Shown here piece after piece: positions 6,199-12,806 of a stretch of 21,177 nucleotides of DNA. The position numbers were made by a program, and so were the translations under genes. Source of the DNA: a virus; the IMG/VR virus record IMGVR_UViG_3300020457_000124, positions 1 through 21,177 of that record; one strand, written 5' to 3'. The notes beneath the pieces are model-generated. The model did not search any database, was not told the DNA's origin, and worked only from the letters and a program-made list of their open reading frames with translations. Each line of letters begins with the position of its first letter. The stretch's first letter is position 1.

Positions 6199-7281
6199 TT
6201 AATATCCATCCTCCACATCTGCTGCGGTAAGTAGTTTAGTTTCTGTAAATTGTACGTTTAAGACTACTGCTGGAACTTGCATTGTGTCAACGTCAGGAGC
6301 AGCTCGTTTTAGTGCGTTATATTGGTTATCTGGTGTATAGTTAACATTAATTGCAGAACATACAGAAGGGTGTATTTTGAAATGTAGTTCAGGATTGTTA
6401 TTTTGTGGCATTAAGTTACCTGATGGATCCATTCTCATAAAACGTATTTCAAATTTAGACGGAATTGTGAAATAACGTCTTGCTTCTGCATTTGTCATTA
6501 TTTGACTTTTATTGAATGGATCATCGTCTTTACGATCCCATCCAAATAGATCTTTCAATTTACTTAATGTCTCATCATATGGTTCGTACTTACTACCCTT
6601 TTCACCTAACTCAGTTCCTTTCTTTCTTGGTTTCCTTCCTAAGTCACCTGCTTCATAACTTGGGTGAGCCCCAGTTTTAAACCATTTAATAATCTGTGCA
6701 ATATCGTTAGCTTCATTTGGATTGCGAGATAATAGTTTAAAACTAAAGTTGTGATTACGAAAACTCATATTATTGAAGATTTGTTCCGTATAGGGGTTAA
6801 AAATTCTTCCCCTTGTCATCTGTTCTAAACTATTAACATCAATACTACCTTGCAATCCTAAGAATCCACTAATACTGTTTGCTGCTTGAGTTAATGCAGA
6901 TGCACCAAATTCAGGAACTGCTGCTCTTGCTGCAGTTTGTATTGTTGTTGCTAATGTATCAAAATTTATTTCACCATCTGTGTTTTGCATCATATTTGCG
7001 AGACCTATTCCACCAACTCCTAAATCAACCATTCTATAGTTTGCTTGATATTGAGTTGATAGTGATGGAGGCATAGCAAGATAGACTGTATCACTATGAA
7101 TCACTTTATTTGCATTAACAGATCCTAGATTCCCAGTATAGAATGATTTTGAATCATCTTGGAATTCCATTTGGAATTTTCTGAACCTTACGTAGTCAAT
7201 TGCGTAAGTTGCTCCTTCAGCATCGTTATGTCTGCTCCCGTGCATCACGGGGGCTCTTCGGGGATATCTATATATTGTCAA
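6199..7281 (-). CDS. 48: gp48-like baseplate tail-tube cap protein
   Basis: The protein has the gp48 pattern: a tube-like fold (SFRNHNFSFKLLSRNPNEA, then IIKWFKTGAHPSYE), a domain with KFEIRFM and FKIHPSVCSAINVNYTPDN, and the ending VVLNVQFTETKLLTAADVEDGY. In T4, gp48 sits on the baseplate hub and, with gp54, starts tail-tube assembly. The longest frame opens at TTG 7332, but a late-type promoter motif overlaps that area. I prefer TTG 7281 (AGG 7 bases upstream, product 360 aa starting before IYRYPRR); ATG 7245 (348 aa) is the alternative. It forms a two-gene leftward unit with gp53. Confidence 0.85.
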   Translation of the reverse strand: MTIYRYPRRAPVMHGSRHNDAEGATYAIDYVRFRKFQMEFQDDSKSFYTGNLGSVNANKVIHSDTVYLAMPPSLSTQYQANYRMVDLGVGGIGLANMMQNTDGEINFDTLATTIQTAARAAVPEFGASALTQAANSISGFLGLQGSIDVNSLEQMTRGRIFNPYTEQIFNNMSFRNHNFSFKLLSRNPNEANDIAQIIKWFKTGAHPSYEAGDLGRKPRKKGTELGEKGSKYEPYDETLSKLKDLFGWDRKDDDPFNKSQIMTNAEARRYFTIPSKFEIRFMRMDPSGNLMPQNNNPELHFKIHPSVCSAINVNYTPDNQYNALKRAAPDVDTMQVPAVVLNVQFTETKLLTAADVEDGY

Positions 7282-7289
7282 CTTATTGC

Positions 7290-7296
7290 CTAAATA
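7290..7296 (+). promoter_or_regulatory. Late-type promoter motif CTAAATA for gp4-gp54
   Basis: CTAAATA lies 21 bases before the gp4 ATG and 16 bases from the opposing leftward motif. A start a few bases downstream would leave a leader of only about 15 bases without a visible Shine-Dalgarno sequence. Confidence 0.55.
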
Positions 7297-7312
7297 TAAC
7301 GTGACCTCTTTA

Positions 7313-7319
7313 TATTTAT
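7313..7319 (-). promoter_or_regulatory. Late-type promoter motif ATAAATA for gp48-gp53
   Basis: Read leftward, the strand gives CATAAATATAAAGAGG. ATAAATA matches the T4-type late element, and AGAGG lies downstream before the proposed gp48 start. The motif overlaps the ATG of gp4 on the other strand. Confidence 0.6.
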
Positions 7320-7740
7320 GAAGTATAAGCAAGGAAAATACATTCCCAAGAAACCTAGTAAGTATAAAGGTGATCCTCGTAACGTAGTTTACAGATCATC
7401 TTGGGAATATAAGTTCATGCTTTGGTGTGATCAGACCTCTTCTGTCACAGAATGGGGTAGTGAAGAGATTGCTGTACCTTATATTTCACCTGTTGATGGT
7501 AAACGACATAAGTATTATCCAGATTTTTATGTCAAAGTGAATAATAAGAAATATATGGTTGAAGTTAAACCTGCAAAGCAAACAAAGGAACCTAAAATAC
7601 AAAGAAAGGTGACTAAAAGATATATTACTGAAGTTGTGACTTATGCTAGGAATCAGGCTAAATGGAATGCAGCAAAAGAATTTTGTAAAGATTACGGATG
7701 GGAGTTCATGTTAATTACAGAAAAGGAGCTTAAAGTATAA
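7318..7740 (+). CDS. 4: gp4-like head completion protein (nuclease-like fold)
   Basis: A 140-aa protein closely matching T4-family gp4, needed late in head completion before tails are joined. The opening MKYKQGKYIPKKPSKYKG and the block GSEEIAVPYISPVDGK are characteristic. E30 (in RSSWEYKF), D69 (in YYPDFYVK) and E82-x-K84 (in VEVKP) reproduce the E...D...ExK layout of TnsA-like endonucleases, so it may trim or act on packaged DNA ends; that activity is inferred. The ATG has no clear ribosome site, but the family's N-terminus supports this start. Its stop overlaps the gp54 ATG. Confidence 0.88.
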   Translation: MKYKQGKYIPKKPSKYKGDPRNVVYRSSWEYKFMLWCDQTSSVTEWGSEEIAVPYISPVDGKRHKYYPDFYVKVNNKKYMVEVKPAKQTKEPKIQRKVTKRYITEVVTYARNQAKWNAAKEFCKDYGWEFMLITEKELKV

Positions 7741-8678
7741 TGGGAATACCACCTGGAGGTTCGATACACGGTCCATATACGTCATTACCTAATCCTCAAG
7801 GGGCACATTACCCATCCTTGCAGGAGTTTATGTCCTTCTCCTTAAAGGATAAGGATTATTCCCCTGCGAATACTAATTTATTTTCGTTGCATTTAGCAAC
7901 ACCTCGTCTTCTTGGAAATTTTTCTGCTTCAAATTGGGATCAGGATGGCACATTGGGATATGATGATGCTACTTTTATTCCAGAATTAGGTAAGTTACAA
8001 AAGTGTTTGAATTTCTATTGCCAAACGGTTTCACTTCCAAGTAAACAGTTGACAACTGCTGCTCTTGTTAATGTTGGTACACCTACAAAATATGCTACAG
8101 GTACTGCATTTAGCCAAGTAAGTACTACGTTCATTATGCCTAGATCACAGCATACTAGGAATTTCTTTGAAAGATGGACTATGTTGATGGCTCCAGATTC
8201 TAATCAATATACAGATTATTATGATCTTTGTATTTCTCCTAGAATGATAATATATAAGTGGGAAAGAGGTGGTGGTCGTGATGTCAACTTAGAAAATCAA
8301 AATTCTCAATATCAACGTAAGATACCAGGAAAACCAGATCAAACTTGGGAATATCCATTTAATAAGGGTGATGATGATTGGGGAGCTGTAGGTAAAGAAT
8401 TAAGAGCATACAGATATAAGTTAACTGCTGCATGGGAATTGAGAAATGTATTTCCTTATAATATTGGATCTATTCAGTTAAATAACTCTGCTGCTCGTTC
8501 TATGACATTGACTGTTGGATTCTTCTTTGAAAGATATAGATTCTTTGCTGAACAAGATTTTGATAGTCCAGGTAAACGTAAAGGAATTGCTATGCCAATG
8601 GATAATTACGTTGATCCAATAACTGATGCCCAAAAAGTTTGGGCTGCTGTAGAAGCAACGCACGATAACTGGTATTAA
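7740..8678 (+). CDS. 54: gp54-like baseplate tail-tube initiator
   Basis: A 312-aa protein, close to T4 gp54 (320 aa), with a tail-tube-type fold. It carries LNFYCQTVSLPSKQL, then a domain with FERWTMLMAPDSNQYTDYYD and the ending strand pair FPYNIGSIQLNN and TLTVGFFFERYRF. In T4, gp54 binds the baseplate and nucleates gp19 tube polymerisation. AAGGAG lies 11 bases before the ATG, which overlaps the gp4 stop (TAATG). A gp19-type tube protein is possible, but the size and the nearby gp48 and gp53 favour gp54. Confidence 0.75.
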   Translation: MGIPPGGSIHGPYTSLPNPQGAHYPSLQEFMSFSLKDKDYSPANTNLFSLHLATPRLLGNFSASNWDQDGTLGYDDATFIPELGKLQKCLNFYCQTVSLPSKQLTTAALVNVGTPTKYATGTAFSQVSTTFIMPRSQHTRNFFERWTMLMAPDSNQYTDYYDLCISPRMIIYKWERGGGRDVNLENQNSQYQRKIPGKPDQTWEYPFNKGDDDWGAVGKELRAYRYKLTAAWELRNVFPYNIGSIQLNNSAARSMTLTVGFFFERYRFFAEQDFDSPGKRKGIAMPMDNYVDPITDAQKVWAAVEATHDNWY

Positions 8679-8694
8679 CCCCAGTTAAACCTCA

Positions 8695-8701
8695 CTAAAT
8701 A
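8695..8701 (+). promoter_or_regulatory. Late-type promoter motif CTAAATA upstream of gp26
   Basis: CTAAATA lies in the 44-base gap between gp54 and gp26, 21 bases before the gp26 ATG, the same distance as the copy before gp4. A 7-bp hairpin (8666-8687) at the gp54 stop precedes it. Confidence 0.6.
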
Positions 8702-8722
8702 ATTGTATGAATTGAATTCACT

Positions 8723-9433
8723 ATGCCATTACCTAAATTAAATGTACCTAAGTACAAACTGAAGTTACCGTCCGATAATAGGACTGTGAACTATAGACCC
8801 TTTCTTGTTAAAGAGGAAAAACTACTTTTATTAGCAACTGAAACAGGTAGTCAGGAAGATATTGTTGAGGCAATTAAAAGAATTATCGTTGATTGTACAG
8901 ACATTCACGATATTGATAATTTGCCTACTTTTGATATTGAATATGTTTTCCTTCAAATACGTACTAAGTCAGTTGGTGAAAGTGTAGAAGTACAAGTAAC
9001 TTGTCCTGATGACGAAGAAACTGTTGTTCCTGTCAAGATACCTTTGAATGAAATCAAAGTTAAGAAAGACAAGAAGCACAAGAAAGAGATCAAATTGGGA
9101 ACTGATATTATTTTAACAATGAACTATCCTAGTTTGGATACGTTTGTTAAGATGAATTTCCAAGATGAAGAACCTACTGTTGATGCTGTTTTTGAAATGG
9201 CAGCAGGATGCGTAAAGCAAATTGCTGATGCTGAACAAGTATATGATGCTATGGATACTCCTAAAGAAGAATTAATAGAATTCTTTGATCAATTGAGTAG
9301 TAAGCAATTCCAAGAAGTCCAAGATTTCTTTGATACTATGCCGAAACTTTCTCACGTAGTTAAGGTAACTAATCCTAAGACTAAAAAAGAAAGTGATGTA
9401 ACTCTTGAAGGATTGTCAGCTTTTTTCGCCTAG
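8723..9433 (+). CDS. 26: gp26-like baseplate hub / tail assembly chaperone
   Basis: A 236-aa protein of the T4 gp26 baseplate type (T4 gp26 is 208 aa). Typical stretches are YRPFLVKEEKLLLLA near the start, a variable acidic and lysine-rich middle (VPVKIPLNEIKVKKDKK), and MNYPSLDTFVKM. Gp26 is needed for hub assembly; its position just before the tape-measure gene suggests a chaperone role like lambda gpG (inference). The frame ends with codons GCT TTT TTC GCC TAG. The T run there is a slippery heptamer that could move part of the ribosomes into the -1 frame and add 65 residues. No clear Shine-Dalgarno sequence precedes the ATG. Confidence 0.85.
   Translation: MPLPKLNVPKYKLKLPSDNRTVNYRPFLVKEEKLLLLATETGSQEDIVEAIKRIIVDCTDIHDIDNLPTFDIEYVFLQIRTKSVGESVEVQVTCPDDEETVVPVKIPLNEIKVKKDKKHKKEIKLGTDIILTMNYPSLDTFVKMNFQDEEPTVDAVFEMAAGCVKQIADAEQVYDAMDTPKEELIEFFDQLSSKQFQEVQDFFDTMPKLSHVVKVTNPKTKKESDVTLEGLSAFFA
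9407..9412 (+). promoter_or_regulatory. Shine-Dalgarno-like stimulator upstream of the slippery site
   Basis: GAAGGA lies inside the gp26 coding region, 8 bases before the heptamer. Internal Shine-Dalgarno-like sites about 10 bases upstream raise -1 frameshifting in the E. coli dnaX case. The hexamer also encodes Glu-Gly, so chance is possible. Confidence 0.5.
9421..9427 (+). promoter_or_regulatory. Programmed -1 ribosomal frameshift site T_TTT_TTC
   Basis: In the gp26 frame the bases read T_TTT_TTC, an exact X_XXY_YYZ slippery heptamer. One codon (GCC) separates it from the TAG stop at 9431-9433. A -1 slip moves the ribosome to CGC 9427-9429 and into a 65-codon open frame ending at 9624, giving a 300-aa gp26/gp51-like fusion in place of the 236-aa product. 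Confidence 0.75.
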
Positions 9434-9624
9434 CTCTACTTCATACTACCTTACAAACTTATTATGAAGTCAATTTTGCATTAATACACCACCACAAGTG
9501 GTCGTGTGAGTATATTGATCATTTGATGCCTTTTGAGAAAGAGATTTATATGAATCTCTTAATGAATTATCTTAAAGAGGAGGATAAACGGATGAAGGAG
9601 GAGCAAACAAAGAATAAACAATAA
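9427..9624 (+). CDS. 51: gp51-like C-terminal extension of gp26, read in the -1 frame
   Basis: The -1 frame after the slip codes 65 residues from CGC 9427 to TAA 9622-9624. It begins RLALLHTTLQTYYEVN, continues with HHHKWSCEYIDHLMPFEKEIY and ends in a charged helix (LKEEDKRMKEEQ). The His/Trp segment followed by MPFEKEIYMNLL resembles the C-terminal domain of T4-type gp51 and the T part of tail chaperones. The frame is open only from 9409, after TGA 9406. Its first usable starts are TTG 9523 and ATG 9526, beyond the conserved-looking part, so it is best explained as the tail of a frameshift fusion. The GTG of the tape-measure gene follows 10 bases later. The gp51 name is by resemblance and position. 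Confidence 0.7.
   Translation, partial: RLALLHTTLQTYYEVNFALIHHHKWSCEYIDHLMPFEKEIYMNLLMNYLKEEDKRMKEEQTKNKQ
9438..9470 (+). promoter_or_regulatory. Hairpin downstream of the frameshift site
   Basis: ACTTCATA (9438-9445) pairs perfectly with TATGAAGT (9463-9470) around a 17-base loop, starting 10 bases after the heptamer. That spacing is slightly longer than the usual 5-9 bases but workable for a stimulatory structure. A second, weaker hairpin with one mismatch lies at about 9486-9507. Confidence 0.55.
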
Positions 9625-9634
9625 CTCGTAACTA

Positions 9635-12600
9635 GTGGCAATAAACAACTTCACACATAAGTTTGTAAATGCTGGAGTAAAAGGACCACTGACTCCAGGG
9701 TTATTTGCTGCCAGAAAATCTATTATGGCAACAAATAGATTGGGAGCCTCTATTGCGAGTATTGGTAATGTTGCTAATGATATTAGAAAGATTCGTTTGG
9801 CAAGTGCAGCTAATACAATATTAGCAGAACAGGCAGAACGTAGAAGATTACAAAGAGAAAGGGATGCTGAAGCTGAAGATGCAGCAGAATTAAATAAGGA
9901 TTTTGAAAAAGGTGGTGATAAATCCCGTAAACCATCAACGGCAGAAAAGAAGAAGGGTAATAAGTGGTTTGGTTGGATGAATGGGTTTTTAGCACCCATA
10001 GTCGAGTTTTTTGCTTGGTTAATTAAGCTAACGGTTATTAAGAGTCTCTTGGAATGGATGGGAAATCCAGAGAACAAAGAGAGACTAAAGACATTTTTAA
10101 AGAATTTTACGTTTGTTGTTAAAAAGCTTGCCAGCTTTGCATCTTGGATTGTAAAGGATAATATATTGGATGGAATGGCCCAATTATTTGGGTCTGGGGG
10201 TGAAGACGGCAAAGATTCATTTATGGATCGTGTTGTTGGTCTTGGTAAACTTCTTTTTGGTTTTACTTTACTGAGATGGTTCTTCAATCCTCTAGCGATG
10301 ATTGGGGATATTGCAGGGATTTTAGATTTTATATTAAACTGGAGAGTCCCTAGATTTAGGATAAAGGGATTACAGAGACTTTGGGGTAAACGGTTAAGGA
10401 AGGGTTGGAAGACTATAAAGAATAGTAAGCGAGTTAAATCGATAGTTAATGTCGCTCGAAAACTTGCTAACCCAATAATAAAACCCCTAAAGTTTTTTGT
10501 TAAGCAGGGTAAATTATTTAAAGCTGGGTTTAAAGGTGGTAATACTGCTGCAGATCTTGCAAAATTAACTGGAAGAACATTTACTCATATTGCCACTGGT
10601 GGTGACAAAGCCAAGGATATGGGCAAGATGTTCAAGGCTGGTGAGAAGACTAAAGACTTATTGTCACGATGGTTTGGTAAAGGTAGTGAAGGTGGCGGTA
10701 TGCTCGCCAAGATGAATGAGTGGCGTAAGTTTACAATGGGTAAGGCTGGTGACTTTGGTAAACTTATTTCTGGTAAATGGAAGGGTGCTGTTGAAACAGT
10801 AGCTAGTGGTACTAGGAGGATGAAGAAATGGTTGAGTAATGGTTGGGATTATTTGGCTTCTGCACCTAAGAAAGTACAGCAAGCAGCATTTAAGAGATTT
10901 GTTGAACCAATAGCTAAGAAAATCAAACCATTTACCAGTAGAATGCAGAAACTGGGTAAAGGTATAAAGGATTTATGGGCTGGCACACCTATTGGTAAGG
11001 TTGTTAATAAGTCAGCTAAGAAAGCCTCTAAAGGTCTTAAAGGAATTCCTGTTATTGGTGGTTTGGTCAACTTATATTTTGCTATTGATTCATTTAAGAA
11101 TGGTGATACTGTTGGTGGTGTATTAGAAAGTGTAGCAGGTATCTTAGAATTGGGTGGTGCTATTGCTACGGCAACTGGTGTTGGTGCAGCTCTTGGTGGA
11201 CCAATGATGATTCTTGGAGGAGTCATTGATGCTTATTTACTTTCTAGAATAATACCTGGTGGTGTAGGTGAAAGTGTAATGAATTGGGAACGGACTAAGG
11301 CTGTTCCTGCATTACAAACACCATTTGAAACTGCTAAACAAGGTGCAAATTACGTTAAGGACAGTCTTGGTAAGAAGATTGGGGAAACATTTGATGGTCT
11401 TAATAAGTTTATAAAAGGTGAAAAGGATGCTGAGAAAACAAGGCATTTAACTGATGAACGTAAGGATGGAGATGGTGTACCAGAGGGACAATGGCCAGAT
11501 GATGGTAAAGGTTCAGGTAAAGATGGTTCAGGTACAGGAGGAGATGGTAAACCTAAGAAAAATTGGTGGGAGTCATTTACTGGTGCATTTAAAAATAAAG
11601 GACCAATAAACACTAATAGAAGTAAGAGATCTCAAGGTGGTAACAATCAATCTTGGAGAACTAATAAAAATAATACTCCTAAAGTTAAAAAAGAATATAA
11701 GTGGTGGGATCCAAGAGGATGGGGATCTAAAGGTGTAGTAAAAGGGAGTAGATCCAGATTTGGAGAAAGTGGTGGTAAGATTCCTTTAGCATTCCTTGGT
11801 AAGGTTTTTAGAGGTATTAGTAGAGGTATTGGTAGTGTATTTAAAGGTATAGGTGGTGCTATTAAGGGGGTTATAGGTGGTATACAGGGGATAATGAATA
11901 GTCCTTTGGGACAAATATTATCATTTGCTCTACCAATAATGTTCCCTGCTGCTGCTTGGCTGGGACCAGTACTGAAAGGTTTAAATGCAGTATCCGCATT
12001 TGCGTCTGGTAATTATCTAGGCGGTATAATGAGTATGGCAGGTGCCATTGGTAGTATTGGTACTAATGCTGCTGGTGTGGTAACTGCTAAGTCCATAATG
12101 GGTACTCCTAACTGGATGATTCGATTGCGAACATCTGGTTTTGGAAACTTTATGTCAAATTTACCAGGTAATGTTGACAAGTTCTTAGGAAGTAAGATGG
12201 GTAAAATTGGAATGGGAATACTTCAGGGTAATTATGGTGCTGCATTTAATGCTGCTGTAGATGGAACTGGATTGGGTGCTATGTTGGCTAACTTTGGTAA
12301 CCAGATAGATTCTGCTGGTTTAGGTGGTATATTAGGATCTATACCAGGATTAGGCCCAGCACTACAGAATATTCCAGGAATATCAGATATTGTTGGTATT
12401 GGTCAATTAGTAACAGGTGATTTTACACCAACTGGATTCATTCAGAATATGGCAGATAGACACGGTTTGGGAGGTCTTTATGGTGCTATAATGGGTATGG
12501 CAGATGGTGGTGATTTTAATAATGGTCTTAGATCATTGGCAGCAGAATTGAATGTCCCTCAAGAAGTCTTTGGTGTTGTTGATACCTATGCTATGTTGAG

Positions 12601-12775
12601 TGAAGGTGGAATGTCTGAAAAACAATCAATACAAAATGCTATTGGTAGTTTGCAGATTTTGAGTATTCCAGTTGTTCTTAAACAAATGGTTACTGCACCA
12701 ACTCCAATAGAAACTGGAAAGAGTGGTGGAGGAGGTAATCCTTTGTCGGGTCTTTTAGGGCGGTTAGGGTTTTGA
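9635..12775 (+). CDS. Probable tape-measure / hub protein (gp29-like position)
   Basis: A 1046-aa protein following gp26/gp51-like, the usual place of a tape measure. GTG 9635 is the start: an in-frame stop lies just upstream, and the N-terminus (FTHKFVNAGVKGP) looks like that of its family. No Shine-Dalgarno sequence is near, so translation may be coupled to the preceding frame. It has a charged helical stretch (48-82), a hydrophobic helical module (118-220) containing WMGNPENKERLK, several Gly/Ala-rich hydrophobic segments (about 470-540 and 730-820), a linker rich in Gly, Asp and Lys (about 610-650) and a Gly-rich end. Tape measures set tail length, and this one is much longer than T4 gp29 (590 aa). 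The 118-220 module recurs in the next gene. Confidence 0.75.
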   Translation: MAINNFTHKFVNAGVKGPLTPGLFAARKSIMATNRLGASIASIGNVANDIRKIRLASAANTILAEQAERRRLQRERDAEAEDAAELNKDFEKGGDKSRKPSTAEKKKGNKWFGWMNGFLAPIVEFFAWLIKLTVIKSLLEWMGNPENKERLKTFLKNFTFVVKKLASFASWIVKDNILDGMAQLFGSGGEDGKDSFMDRVVGLGKLLFGFTLLRWFFNPLAMIGDIAGILDFILNWRVPRFRIKGLQRLWGKRLRKGWKTIKNSKRVKSIVNVARKLANPIIKPLKFFVKQGKLFKAGFKGGNTAADLAKLTGRTFTHIATGGDKAKDMGKMFKAGEKTKDLLSRWFGKGSEGGGMLAKMNEWRKFTMGKAGDFGKLISGKWKGAVETVASGTRRMKKWLSNGWDYLASAPKKVQQAAFKRFVEPIAKKIKPFTSRMQKLGKGIKDLWAGTPIGKVVNKSAKKASKGLKGIPVIGGLVNLYFAIDSFKNGDTVGGVLESVAGILELGGAIATATGVGAALGGPMMILGGVIDAYLLSRIIPGGVGESVMNWERTKAVPALQTPFETAKQGANYVKDSLGKKIGETFDGLNKFIKGEKDAEKTRHLTDERKDGDGVPEGQWPDDGKGSGKDGSGTGGDGKPKKNWWESFTGAFKNKGPINTNRSKRSQGGNNQSWRTNKNNTPKVKKEYKWWDPRGWGSKGVVKGSRSRFGESGGKIPLAFLGKVFRGISRGIGSVFKGIGGAIKGVIGGIQGIMNSPLGQILSFALPIMFPAAAWLGPVLKGLNAVSAFASGNYLGGIMSMAGAIGSIGTNAAGVVTAKSIMGTPNWMIRLRTSGFGNFMSNLPGNVDKFLGSKMGKIGMGILQGNYGAAFNAAVDGTGLGAMLANFGNQIDSAGLGGILGSIPGLGPALQNIPGISDIVGIGQLVTGDFTPTGFIQNMADRHGLGGLYGAIMGMADGGDFNNGLRSLAAELNVPQEVFGVVDTYAMLSEGGMSEKQSIQNAIGSLQILSIPVVLKQMVTAPTPIETGKSGGGGNPLSGLLGRLGF

Positions 12776-12777
12776 TA

Positions 12778-12784
12778 ATAAATA
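12778..12784 (+). promoter_or_regulatory. Late-type promoter motif ATAAATA upstream of the second large tail gene
   Basis: AATAAATAG sits in the 31-base gap between the two large tail genes, with GGAG between it and the ATG at 12807. Confidence 0.6.
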
Positions 12785-12806
12785 GTGTGATGGAGAACTT
12801 AATTTA

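Noticed and set aside
8666-8687. 7-bp hairpin at the gp54 stop as a terminator
   Set aside because: No T run follows and gp26 continues rightward 36 bases later; it may be chance or a processing site.
9559-10287. A 242-codon leftward open frame opposite the tape-measure gene
   Set aside because: It lies wholly opposite a well-supported gene, is rich in Ser/Leu/Phe as antisense frames of Lys/Gly/Ala-rich genes are, and has no ribosome site.
10664-11613. Three leftward open frames within the tape-measure gene
   Set aside because: They are Pro/Leu/Thr-rich antisense shadows of Gly- and Lys-rich coding DNA with no start signals.
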